Source: Certhia americana (Eukaryota; Chordata; Aves; Passeriformes; Certhiidae). From it: a stretch of DNA of 64,000 nt. Every line of letters starts with the position of its first letter. Within the stretch, counting starts at the first letter, position 1. The DNA lies in assembly GCA_018697195.1 (NCBI GenBank), contig CM031870.1, positions 14,758,538-14,822,537 of the forward strand, written 5' to 3'. The notes below the pieces were generated by a model that did no database searches, was not told the DNA's origin, and saw only the letters and a program-made list of their open reading frames with translations. Below, in pieces: positions 1-11,600 of this stretch. A program made the translations under genes and the position numbers.

Positions 1-1130
1 CTGCAGGCAGGAGTGCTGGGCAGAGCAATGACAGCCAGCAGGACAGTGACAATGCCAGCAGTGCCACTTGCAGCAGGGATGAGGAGTGCTGCACACACCC
101 AGTGCCTGTGTGTGAGTTCAGGGATGGAGAGTTTTGTTCTACTGATAGGTTTTAGTGGTTAAATCAACCTTTTAATCCAAACTTAAATGGATTTTGATTA
201 CACCAGAATGAAGACATTGGGAGGAAATTCCCACCCTTCCCTCTGGTTTGATTTGCTGTTGAGCACGATGTGGCTGTTAGCAGCACAGGGATAGGGCAGG
301 GCTGCCGCTGGAGGCTCAGCTGATCCAGGCAGGAGGTTCATCCCCATCCCAGGGCCTGGCTGGGCAGTTCCTCAACCTCTGCTCTCACACACAGGGGTAT
401 TTCAGCACTTGTCCAGCTGTAATTGTTCTGCCGAGGCCAGACCACAAAACTTGTGCAAGGAGGATCCAATGAACGCCACCTCAGACCTGGGAGATGGTTG
501 AGGTGATGTTCCTTCAGCTCTGGGTGTTCCTGTGATTCAGACAGAGGTTCCTTAGTTTCCCACAAGCCTGTCCATGTGGTGTGTTCAGCGTGAGGGGGTA
601 GGACAGGGGACAGTCCTCTGCAGCACAGCACAATCTGAGCAGGAGCCCAGGCTGGGCCTGGGAATGACGGATCCTTCTGGCCACTCCTTCCCTCCTCACC
701 CCAGAGCAGTCACTCCCTTGAATTCCATTCCTTTCTCTTTTTGCCTCTCCCAGCTGAATGCATGGCTGTGACAAAGTCTCCACTTTGCAGCAACGGGTCA
801 CTGCAATGGGGTTCACTGGCAGCAGCCAGGCTGGGAACATGAAATGCCCAGCTCTGGAGAGATAAACAGGATCCCTGTTCAGCACAGGGATTTCTCAGCA
901 ATGATGGCAGGGAGAGGATCCTCCACCCCTTCCCATCGGGAATCCCCTGGGAATGGCTTTGGGAGTGGCATCCATTCCTCAGGGATGCCAGGCCAATGCC
1001 AACGGATTCCAGCTGAGAACATCCAGGAGTCCTGGATGGCAGCCCCATTCTCTGGGGACATGCTGGATGTCACCATGGCTGCCCTCTGCCCAATAATGGG
1101 GTGCACAAACCTCCCACCCCAAGAACCCAC
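1..1130. other. Intergenic DNA upstream of RAB40C
   Basis: No exon could be supported here. Open frames in this stretch are short, overlap on both strands and resemble no family I recognise. In mammals PIGQ lies on this side of RAB40C, but no PIGQ coding sequence is visible. Base composition is ordinary until about 1,130, where repetitive C-rich sequence begins. Confidence 0.6.
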
Positions 1131-1139
1131 TGCCCGCCA

Positions 1140-1425
1140 GAAATGGATGCTCACTCACCTGGTTGCCCCCAAATTGTGGGTGCCCGTCTTTGTGGATGCC
1201 CACCCCATATCTGGAGGATGACACCTGTGTGCCTTCCCTCCCACCCACATGGACACCTCTCACACCTGGATGGCCTCAAATCCTGGGTGCCACCTCCTCT
1301 TGGATGCCCCACACATCTGGATGCCCCCCCATCGACGTGCCCCTCCCATCTGTATCCTCAGATCACATCTGGATGCCCCGTCCCTTCCTGGATGACACCT
1401 GGGTGCTCCGCACACACGGATGTCC
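1140..1425. repeat. Diverged tandem repeat, TGGATGCCC-type unit
   Basis: Short phrases such as TGGATGCCCC, ATCTGGATG and CTGGATGACACC recur at irregular intervals of roughly 20-40 bp. The copies are too diverged for a clean unit length. It runs directly into the regular 15/16-bp array that follows, so both may belong to one expanding minisatellite locus. Open frames through it are a by-product of the repetition. Confidence 0.55.
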
Positions 1426-1426
1426 C

Positions 1427-1878
1427 TCAATCCCGGTGCCCCCAATCCCGGTTCCCCCAATCCCGGTGCCCCCAATCCCGGGTTCCCCCAATCCCGGTNN
1501 NNNNNNNNNNNNNNNNNNNNNNNNNNNNNNNNNNNNNNNNNNNNNNNNNNNNNNNNNNNNNNNNNNNNNNNNNNNNNNNNNNNNNNNNNNNNNNNNNNTT
1601 CCCCCAATCCCGGTGCCCCCAATCCCGGGTTCCCCCAATCCCGGTCCCCCCAATCCCGGTGCCCCCAATCCCGGTGCCCCCAATCCCGGTGCCCCCAATC
1701 CCGGGTTCCCCCAATCCCGGTTCCCCCAATCCCGGTGCCCCCAATCCCGGGTTCCCCCAATCCCGGTCCCCCCAATCCCGGTGCCCCCAATCCCGGTGCC
1801 CCCAATCCCGGTGCCCCCAATCCCGGGTTCCCCCAATCCCGGTTCCCCCAATCCCGGTGCCCCCAATCCCGGGTTCCA
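1427..1878. repeat. 15/16-bp C-rich minisatellite, interrupted by an assembly gap
   Basis: The unit is CCCCCAATCCCGGTG (15 bp) with a 16-bp variant that adds a G and ends in TT (CCCCCAATCCCGGGTT). About 18 copies are visible outside the gap; the true number is unknown because a run of N interrupts the array. The C-rich strand has closely spaced C5 and C3 tracts, so the other strand could form G-quadruplexes. A 15-bp unit keeps all frames open and yields spurious Pro/Gly-rich pentapeptide frames on both strands. The array ends about 140 bp before the first RAB40C promoter module. Confidence 0.95.
1499..1598. other. Assembly gap of 100 N
   Basis: Exactly 100 N, the conventional size for a gap of unknown length. 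It lies inside the minisatellite, with the same repeat on both sides, so the cause is almost certainly unresolved array length. Confidence 0.98.
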
Positions 1879-1889
1879 CTCTCCCCATC

Positions 1890-2660
1890 GGGTGCTCCCC
1901 CCGCCCGACTCGCTATCCCATCATGCCCCGCTTCCCGCAGGGCACGCCGGGTGTTGTAGTCCGCAGCCGCCCAGCCAGTCGCTGGCCCCGCCCCCTGAGG
2001 GCACATCGGGGCGGGGCACTTCTGATTGACGTGTCATTAAACCTATGGAAGCGGCGTATTTGTGGGGGAGGCGGTGGCAGATCTGATTGACGTACACCTT
2101 AGCCTATGGGTGCGGCGAGAGCGGTGGCGAGGCCCCGCCTGGGCTCGGGCGGACGCGGCGGGTCCGTGAGGCGGGGGCGGCCCGGCCCGGCTGAGGTGGG
2201 TGGCGGGTGCGGAGCTGGGGCTGCCCCGGCGCGGTGCTGCGGCCCGGCGGGGCGGGGCGGGCTCGAGGCCCGGTGGGGCGGCGGCGCTTTGTGCGACTGG
2301 GAGGGCGGAGCGGGGCCGTGTCAGCGGCGGGGGCGCTGCGGGGCCGGGCCGGGCCCTTCCTCCGCCTTCTCCTCCTCCTCCTCCGCCGCAGGTCCCAGCG
2401 CGGCCCCGGCGGAAGATGCGCGGCCGGCGGTGAGCGGCGGCGGGGCAGAGGCCGCAGCCCGAGGCTGGCGGGCGGAGGATGCGGGCCGGGCCGCCCCGCC
2501 GATGAGAGGCAGGATGGGCACCCAGGGCAGCCCGGTGAAGAGCTACGATTACCTGCTCAAGTTCCTGCTGGTGGGCGACAGCGACGTGGGGAAGGGGGAG
2601 ATCCTGGAGAGCCTGCAGGACGGCGCCTCCGAGTCCCCCTACGCCTACAGCAACGGTAAG
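1890..2660 (+). promoter_or_regulatory. RAB40C: CpG-island promoter of RAB40C
   Basis: Dense in CpG and GC boxes (for example GGGGCGGGGC near 2010 and several GGCGGGGC elements around 2250), with no TATA box at a convincing position. It covers the start codon and the first donor site. This is the usual architecture for a broadly expressed vertebrate gene. The exact transcription start cannot be read from sequence; it probably lies between about 2,120 and 2,450. Confidence 0.8.
2021..2117 (+). promoter_or_regulatory. Duplicated 36-bp promoter module (two copies)
   Basis: Copy 1 (2021-2056) and copy 2 (2082-2117) share the same order and spacing: TCTGATTGACGT, a 9-bp variable segment, CCTATGG, 2 bp, GCGGCG. 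The blocks are identical between copies while the spacers differ, which suggests selection on the blocks. TGACGT is the half-site bound by CREB/ATF bZIP proteins. I do not recognise the factor for CCTATGG. The copies are 61 bp apart. Confidence 0.7.
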
Positions 2661-5600
2661 GGGGGCTGGGGGGAACCGGGCCGCAGGACCCCCGTCGCTG
2701 TCACACCCCTATGGCTGTCACCTCCCCCCTCCATTGCTGTCACCCGCATCCCGCGGGGACCCCGGAGGGCCGTACCCCAGCGCCGAGCTGGCGAGTAGGG
2801 AGGGGTTGTTTTGCTTTTTCCTTTGTTTTTTTGTTTTTGTGGGTTTTTTTTCATTGACTGGGAGCGCAGCGCTTGGCAGGCAGCTCAGAGGCCTCCTCAG
2901 CTCCTTGAAATGCCCCAAATGTGGAGGAGAATGTGGGCAGAGGGGCTGGCGTCTGATGTAATCCCTGGATGCACAGCCGGACCCTTCCCAAGCGGTCCCG
3001 CTGGCAGCCTAGGGCTGCCCTCCCTCTCCCCGGCTGCCACAAGGACCGAGCCGTTCCCAGAGGAAGCAGGGGCTGTAACAAAAGAACTGGAGCCTGATTG
3101 CCAGCCCGGAGCCGCTCTGGCTCGGTGGCTGTACCGGGAGCGGCCGGGTTGGCTGATCCACCTCCTGCCAGCGTCGAGGTTCCTAATGGAGCCCAAGACA
3201 GCCCATTAACTACGGTATCACAAGACCGTAATTAAGAGCCAGGGAGTAGCGCGGTGCATTTCCTGCAGTTACAGTATATAGCACGGCCTGGCGGGGTGCG
3301 GGTCCTGCTGTGGGTTTCAATCTGTCATCCTTCCCCCTCCTCCGTGCGTGGTTACATCCCCGAAGGGCTCAGACCCTGCATCATCGCTGCAGCCCGGGGC
3401 AGGAGCAGGTGTTGCCGAGTTTTGCCTGTACCGGGAACCCGAGGGAATCGGGAGCTCTGCACTGGCCAAATTCGGAGCATTCAGAGCAAGGTGGCTCCGA
3501 CCACGCTCGGTTCTTGGAGCCACCACCGGCTCCCCAGGAGCTGATGCAAGGGCACACCTGCTCCCCGGAGATTTACAGGGAGGTGGTGACTCAGAAGTGG
3601 AGCTGCCTGTGGAATGGGAGCAGCGCTTCAGGAAGGAGAAGGTTTTGGTATCGTTCATCTCCTCGGGTGTCTGGCTGGGCTGGTGTGCTTTGCCTTCGAG
3701 GAGGTGCTGGGCGCTTTAGAGCTTCCCTGAAGAGAGTTTGTGTTTCTGGAGAACCTGCCTCACCTGGGAGCTGTGGAACTGCTCCGTGGGGTTGGCATTT
3801 ACTACGTAGAGTGTAACGGGGTGGCTGTTTTAAGTGAGGTGTTGGTTGTTGGAATTGTCTCCTGATTGAAGTGGGTTTGAAACAGACAGGGTAGGAATAA
3901 GGAGTGAGTTGAGTGGGGACTTTGGTATAGGCATGAAACCCAAAGAACAGGGATTTTGGCTGTGGCTATTGACCTTTTGTCTCACTGTTTTGTAGCAACT
4001 AAATACCACCATCTTTTTGTTGGAAAAAGAAATCTCAGTGAATAATTTCCAAGCCTCCCTTGTCCTCCATGGGCAATCAAGCCCATTCCTAATTAGAGAA
4101 TTAGGTCACATACTGTTGTTTCACAGTAATATATGCTCTGATAGTCTCTGCTTCTGTTGATTCTGAGAAGCGACGCACCTTTAGGATAATCAGCTGGAGT
4201 GGCTTTGATATCCGAGTGAATTTGATCCTGCTGAAGCTGCTGACAGCCTTGGCAGTGGAACTCCCTGTGTCTCTGGCACAGCTGGGACGTGCTGACAGTG
4301 CATGCTGCTCCCCTGCCCTGACAGAGAACATCCCCTGAGCAAAGGCTCTTGGATTCTGGGAACATCTCGAGCCTGGCATCCTCTTTGACACGTACCTAAT
4401 GCCATCCCAAAACAGCAGTGCTGGAATGTTGTGTGGAGGTTCTGTTTGTAAATCTACTTGTAAGCATGTTGTCCTCCTGTCCTCCCAAATCCCACATCCC
4501 GGTTTTGAAGGGAGTGTTGTATCATCTGCCTCGATTTCAGTCAGTGCAGAAAGCACGGCTTGCCCGTGCTGGTGTGTGCTTTGGGCTGCTCTTGTGGTGG
4601 GGACACATGTGGAGCTCAGGTCCCTGCCCTCGGCACGGAGGGGAGAGAGCAGTTGCCTTCTCTGTCTCCTTGGGGTCTGCTGCTTTTACTCTGTTGTGTG
4701 GAAACAGTTGTAAGCAGCCAGGTTTTGTGTTGCAGCGTGGAATGGATTGTCTTTCCAGCTCGGGGAAGGCACACCCTTAGAAGTGAAGCTCTGTAAATGT
4801 AGCTCTGTATTTTAGCTGCTCTTACCAAGCCTGTAAGAAAAGGGATTGAGGGATTCCTCTCTACTCCTTGGGCATCTGGGTGTTGGATCAGCACACAACT
4901 GAGAGATGAAAAGCCCTTTTTCTGTTGGCTTTTAGGTGCTGTAAGCAGCCTCTGCCTGCCTGTGTCCAGTGTCTGAGAGCCTTGGATGCAATTGGGGCTG
5001 TGTCTGTCATACAGCACCATGGGTGCTTCTGTCCATCCTTTTTCAGGGTCCCTGAGCAGAAGTGTCACTTCTCAGCACAGCCTTGGAGCCTGGCACCTCG
5101 TTCTAAATCGGGCACATCTTAAATTAGCCCCTGCAGTTCCTGTGGTGCATAGCAAGGCCTCAGCAATGTCCTTGCTTTAAATTGCTGGCAAAATAAACCT
5201 GCTCTGTGAGAGCAGAGGTGGTTGTTACTCCTGGTGCAGGAGGAGTGATGCCCTGCCCATTGCTGCACCAAGCTGTGAGGGCACTGAGTATGGAACTTTC
5301 AGTAATTTAAAGGTGGCATTTTAAGGAGGAATTTGAGGTCCAGTTGTCACGTGTGTGTTCCTTGCTAGGTTCATGCTGGAGCTGTGGAGTGTATCAGTCT
5401 CCAGGAGCATCAGCCAAGCACACTCCCTGTGAAGAACAGGGAGTGTTGTTTTTGTCCTGTGGCTGGATATTGTAACTGATTTGGACTTAGCTTTTGTGTA
5501 TTCTTGGCCATCCACAGAAGTCTCTGAATTAAGCCTTCCTACTCTTGTTTTGACAGGGAGAACACTAATGCTCTTCTGGGCCTTCAGTGTTCTCCTTCTT

Positions 5601-8600
5601 CCTAGCTTTCACCCTCCCTTTCCCAAATCTGTAGTTGTGGAGGCAGGATGCTGTTCTCAGAGCATCTGAGGTGCTCTGGACAGCTGGAGGATCTCACCTG
5701 GGAAGCAGAAATCCTGCATTTTTCCTGAATGCCCTCTGCTGTCAGCACTGGCTCCTTTTCCCCTGGTGCAGGGAGGGGCTGCTCTGGCCCCTGTGCCACG
5801 AGCCACGGGGTTACAGCAGACTCGGAGTGAAACTGTGCTTTACTTGTGGATATGATCCCTACAGAGATCACTTGGGGTCTGTCCCCATCCATCCCCAAGC
5901 ACCGAAGCAGGACAGAAGTGTCTGTGGCCAGGGAGTGGTTTGGTACAGGTGAGCTGTGGTGGAGCTGCACGTGAAAGTAGGGGCGGTGTGCGTGCTGTGC
6001 TTTAGGGGCACGAGGCTGCCGCTCACCTGAGGGACCCGTGGCTTTGTCAGCACCGTGTCACACATCCACTCTTGAATAGCTGGTTACTCATGTGCTGGAT
6101 GATCTCACCCAGCAGGTTTGTTGGCTTGCTGGAGCAGCCAGCCCTGAGCTGAGCCCCGGCTGAGTCAGGGCAGCGCTCTGTGCTGGGTGGGCACGAGGGC
6201 TGGCACTGCTGTGTGAGACAGTGCTGGTGCCCCAGGAGCAGGGCCAGGGCTGGGCTCATCACCTGAGGGTGATATGATCACCTCACATGATAGAGGGCTT
6301 TTTCTGCAGCTGCCTTCCCCCTCACCTGCTGCTGTTCCCACAGGAAAGCAGAAATATGTGTTAGGCAGAGAGTAGAGCGTGTTTTGGAGCAGATGGCTTT
6401 GACTGGAAAGGGGGTGGATTTTTATTTTTATTTTCCCTGTCCTCAGCTTGTATTAAAAAAGTGATGAAGATGTAGCCAATGTCCTCACTCTGATCTTGCA
6501 GTGAGCACACAAAAGCTGAAATGAGAGCCCTGCCCTGCACAGAGTTAGTGCTGACACCTGCCCTAATGCTCTGAGCCCCAGCACCTCCTTTGAACCCTGT
6601 CCCTTGGCCGGGTTTTAGTACCTTTGTTCAAGCACCATCCTTAGGTGCTCTGTGATCCAGACCCAAGGCAATGTCAGGGAAAAGGCATCTGAAGTGCTCA
6701 ATGCAATAGCTGCTGACAGGTTTTATGGTTCAGGTGAAAACTGGATCTTTCCCAGGAGCTCTTCCCCAGAGCAGAAGTGCAGGAATTCAGCTCCTGGGCA
6801 GCAGCAGCAGCAGGCCCACCAGGGCTGGGGTTCCATGCCAGGAGCAAGGTCTGATGCAGAGTAGCTTCCTGCCCTCTCCCTAGCCAGGAGGAACAGGAGA
6901 GGCAGCTGAAGACACTGGCCAGCCCTCGGAGGTGGTCGGTCCCCTCCAGCTGCCACTGTTTGCCTGGGGACTGCTGTTAATTACCAGGTTGTTTATTTCA
7001 GTGATTGGATGTCTTTTCCCTCTGGTTGTTTCTGTGCAGCTGTCTGAATCTAAAAGGTGTCTTTCAAGTCTTCCTTTACAGCGGTTCCTCTCCCGGTATG
7101 TCCTGTGACCCCTCAGGAACCAGTGTGCCACCAGAAACTCTGCTGGTCCTTCCATGCCAGCCAGGAGATAACCTGTCCCACAGGCAGGGAGTGAAGAGAC
7201 ATTTTGTGTTCATCTCCTTGCTGCCGTGGACGGCTTGTGAGGAGATGTTTCCCAGTGCTTCAGCTCCTTGCCTGCTGCATTTCCAAGACTGACCATGGAG
7301 ATGGGCTCTTGATTCTGATCCGCAGCCTCCGTGGTGCTGCCGTGTTTGGTTGGAGGTCCTGCTGCACTGGTTCACTTTGCACAGCCTTAAAAATTGTGTA
7401 GCTGAGCCAGCTCTGCTCTAAACTTGGACTCATGTCACCACAGGACCTGTCTTGATAGTGAGAGCTCACCCTCCTGAGCCGGCAAGAATTGCTGGGTTAG
7501 CCCGTGTGTGGTAAAACTCAGACAGGGCCAGCACTGATGTGGTGGCACCTTCTGGGCATAGACATGAGAGCTACAGGTGTTGAGCCCAGGTTTCAGATGG
7601 CAGCTGAGTGCTCATGCTGGTGCTGCTGCACTGTCAGGGCTCTCTTTGGCATCAGCAGGGAGGGAAGCCTTCGTTCTGGGGCTGCTTTGCTGCCTCCTCC
7701 TCCTGACCTGGCCCAGTCCCACCTGGCATGTCCTGCTCAGCACTGTCCCTGTCATTGGTAGGCACGAGCTGGTCGGGCTGCCCCCCTGCTTCAGCTGCTG
7801 CACACCCGTGCAAACTGCTCTTTGTTTTCTGGCAGGACTGTATTCTTTGGAATAATGTTTGCAATAATGTTTCAGTTTGAGGCTTTAGCACTCTGATGCA
7901 AGGAGGATTGAGGCAACGTGTTCCAAGTGCAGCCCAGCCATCACGTTCCTGTAGCGCCTGCACAACTGGGGTGAGGGAAATGTTTGAGCTGGACTGTGCT
8001 GGTCATGCTGCTGGAAACCTCTTTGGATGGCTTGCACAGTGTCCTGCTGTCTGCCAGCACTTGCATCAGTGTCCTTCAGGGATGTTCACTTCCCTGTCAT
8101 CAGAGATGCAAAGCTGATCTCATCAGAGCAGGCAACTCAGAAACAGCTTCAGCATCTCTTATTCCTCTATTGTTTACTACATAATGTTTGTGTGAAAAGT
8201 AGTTCCAAAAATACAGTGCTGAACCTCCAGCTCTGCTTGTTGTGGGACTAAGCAGCTGTGGTTTAAACTTAAATCCCCAAAACAAAGACAACAAACAATA
8301 AAATCCCCATCAAGCCAAAATCCAACCCCCAAACCAAGTGCCTGGCAGGTTTGGTGTCTCTCCTGGGTGCACAACAGTGTAGGTTGTGTGTGCAGAAATT
8401 TTGAGAAGGGTTGTGTTCCTTGGGGTTTTATAAAGCTGGGGACTTACTCTGCAAAGTTCTGGATTGCAAAGCAGAGTTCTCACCACCTCTAATCCCTCTA
8501 TAAAGGCTGTGCTTTTATGGCTGTTAACGTGTTCCAGAGCCCTGAGTGCACAAAAGTGATGTGAGCCGAGCAGTACAAAGCTGAAATGGGTGGAATGTTC

Positions 8601-11600
8601 TTCTAATAATTGGGATTAAAAGTTTCTCTGTGTTTTTTGTTTGTTAAAAGCAGGCAGAATCTGCTCTCCAGATTCCACACCAACATTTTCCACACCTCTC
8701 CTGGTGTGGGGGTTTTTGGTTGGTTCAGTATTTAAGCTGCATAGGAAAGACCATGGAAATTAGTCTCCTCCTCCTCCTTCAGCTTTTGTTTCCAGCTGTT
8801 CCCTGGCATGTTTTCCTCTGCAGCCTCGCTCTCAGAACAGCAGAGCATCTTCCCATTGCACTTGAGAATAGCTACACTCTGAGCTGAGGCGTTGAGCTGT
8901 GGTTTTATAACCTTGCTGGTTAAAATCTGGTTTTCTTTCCCTTTGCCCCTCGCTGTCCTCTGGCACTCCATCTCTAGCTCTGCTGGAGCATTATGTCATA
9001 TCAGTTCCTGTGTGATTGCAGGCACTGGAGGAGGAAGGAAGCTCCAAAGTGAAAACCTTCAGCTTTGTTTTGCTAAAGGCTTTGCTGTAAGGTGAGACTC
9101 ACCTAAAAGAAAATTACCCTGGGGCCCAGAGGGTGGTGGCTGAAGGCAAGAAACCTCCATCAAAGAGTCTGTTTGCTTCTGCAAAAGTTGTAGTAAATAG
9201 TAAGGTTGCAACATAGCTGGGAGATTGTTTGTTCCTCAGATATTGTTTGTTCCTATAGAGCTTCTTTTTGCTGAAAGTATTTTTACGTAGCCACAGCTTT
9301 TTAGATTTTCTTCCTCTTTTTTACTTCATCTTTGTTTCATTTCCATCGGCCCGTTCTAGACGTTGTTAGATCATTTTAAAACTTTTAACACCTGTTCTCC
9401 TATAAATGTAACACCTGGAATTCTTAAAGTCTTGCATTTTCTGTGCAGAATCAGGCATTGAATTGGGACAAAACTCCTCCAATTCAAATATAATATTTGC
9501 TGCTTAAACCATCTGTGGTTAAGGAGACAGGCAGAAAGGGAACACTGAAAGGCAGTACTTAAATGGAAGTTTAACAGAAGGTTCTGAGCATCTTTAGGGT
9601 AACCTTTTAAATAAAAAGAAGATTTTTTTTTTTAAATCCTTTTTTTAGGGATTTAACTTGTTTCCAGCCCAGCTGCTGAATTCCTGGGCCCATTTGGAGG
9701 TTTTACTGTACCATTTGCCTCTCTGTGCAGGTGATTGCCCCTGCTCCCTGCTCACACAGGACACAGAAATTGCCCTTGCTTTGTTTCCTTTGGTACCAGC
9801 TGTAACAGCATCTGTAAAAGGCATTTTGCTCATGGTTCTGGAGTGGAGGCCAAGTGGACTGGAGACAGAACTAGATGGGAAAAACTCCAACCAATGAACA
9901 AGGAAAACACAACAACCCCACCCCCTCACCCCATTTTGCCCATCGTTTATTTAATTTTAAATCCTCTCTTGTCCCAAGAGTTGTTATTTTTCTTACGTTG
10001 TCAAACTGCCTGAGTAACTTGGTGGTAAAATCCATGCAGGAAACTGCAGGCTTGTGCTGTGGCACAAGGAGATGAAACTCTGCAGGGTAGATCTTTCCTG
10101 AGGAGCCTTACCTGTGCTGCTCACCCTGCCAACAAACATGTTTGCTGTGGAACACCTCTGTGGGTTGGGACACACTTGTGTTCTTGTAGGGCTCATCTGT
10201 ATTAAAAGGCTGAAATTCAATACTTTCTTCTATTTTAAAACTGTCAAATGCTGGCTTTTCCCTGGTGGCAGCAAAAGTGCTCCAGAGAGGTTGCCAGGGT
10301 AGCTGGAGTGAGATTTGTCCTGTAGGTCAGGAGGGGAGCTGGGAGGCTCCAGTTTGGGCTTTGAAAACCTGGTTTCAGGCTGGTGAGAGCTGCTGTGAGG
10401 CAGCTGAGTTTGTCCAGGTGTGTAGTGAGGGGTTTGCTGTGCCAACAGGGCCAGTCCATCCTTCAAGGACAGGGAGGGAGAACTGAGAGCACCTGCCATG
10501 TACTCTAAGTCAGGTCCCAGGAGGTTTGTTGGAAACAGCACATGGAAAGATGAAACCTGTGTTAGCAGCCATCCTGTGCTTCCAGTGTGGAGCTGTCCTT
10601 TCCTGGCAGAAGGCTTGTGGTTGGTGCAGCAAGACCAACTCTTTGGGAGCTGAAACTCCTGAAACTTTTTCTTTGGGAGAAAAATTCCTGGGGAGTGGAA
10701 TCTCTGTAGCTGTTCCAGGAACTCTGCAAGTGTCTGCTTAACTTGTCTACACCCATCAAAGAGCTGCAGCTCTCTCTGGGTGTTTGGGTCTGGAGATGCT
10801 GTTTTGTTGCTGGTAAAACCTGGAGGTGCCAGTTGGGGTGTGGATGGGGATCCCAGGGAACAGAGCCAGCCTCTGCAGGATCCCTGAGCCTGGCATGCAC
10901 CATGCAGGCTGCCTGGCCATGGTGTGAGGATGCCACAAGGGTCTGATGCTGCAGAGCAGCTTTTCCCTGCACAGCATCCACAGAAATGTAACTGTGGAGG
11001 GATAATGTAATGGAGGGATAGGATATTCCAAGTATTTTGGACAAATTCTTGGGGTTTTTGAGTGTTGTGTTGGGTTTTTTTTGTCTCCAAGCATATCTCG
11101 ATGTTTGTACGGTCATCCAGCAACAATGCAGACTGTTATGGTGCCCTCTGATTTCCCTCACAGGCTGCCTTTGTTTCTGAGTGCAGCTGTGTAGTTTTTA
11201 TGGAGATCTGAACTGCAAGGCATGAAGAAACTCTTTTGTTTGTTGTCGCTTCTGTGCATAAAATCATTCTTGATTTTCTTCTAAAGCACAAATCCACTTC
11301 ACATCCCTGATTCTGGACTGACTTTGGACTGTTTCTGGGATTTCCCGGGTGTCGGCTGAAATTGTTGGAGCTTTAGGAACAGATTTGCTCCTGGCTTCAA
11401 ATGCCATTTTCTGATGCAATTGTGCCCCTTAAGTGTGCCCAGAACAGAGCTCCTCTGTGTGAGGACCATCTAGCTGCTGAAACGCTGCTGGGCCTGGAGC
11501 AGGCAGTGGACGAGTGAAATCTTTAAATTTAGAGCTCTCCAAATCAATGTTTTCCTTTTGGCTGGTTACAAAACCAAACAAGCAATTATTTGCCTGAGAT

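Noticed and set aside
1427..1878. Regular spacing considered as a CRISPR array
   Set aside because: No unique spacers; units are contiguous tandem copies, and the genome is vertebrate.
1101..2090. Long Pro/Gly-rich frames on both strands near the window start
   Set aside because: They are translations of the 15/16-bp minisatellite (the unit is a multiple of three for most copies) and run through the N gap.
2106..2798. 230-residue frame that includes RAB40C exon 1 with a long N-terminal extension
   Set aside because: The upstream part is CpG-island sequence with no homology, and the frame reads through the exon 1 donor into intron. The start at 2514 matches the known protein.
10230..11126. 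298-residue minus-strand frame in RAB40C intron 1
   Set aside because: No recognisable domain, and overlapping frames of similar texture exist in the same stretch. It looks like chance openness.
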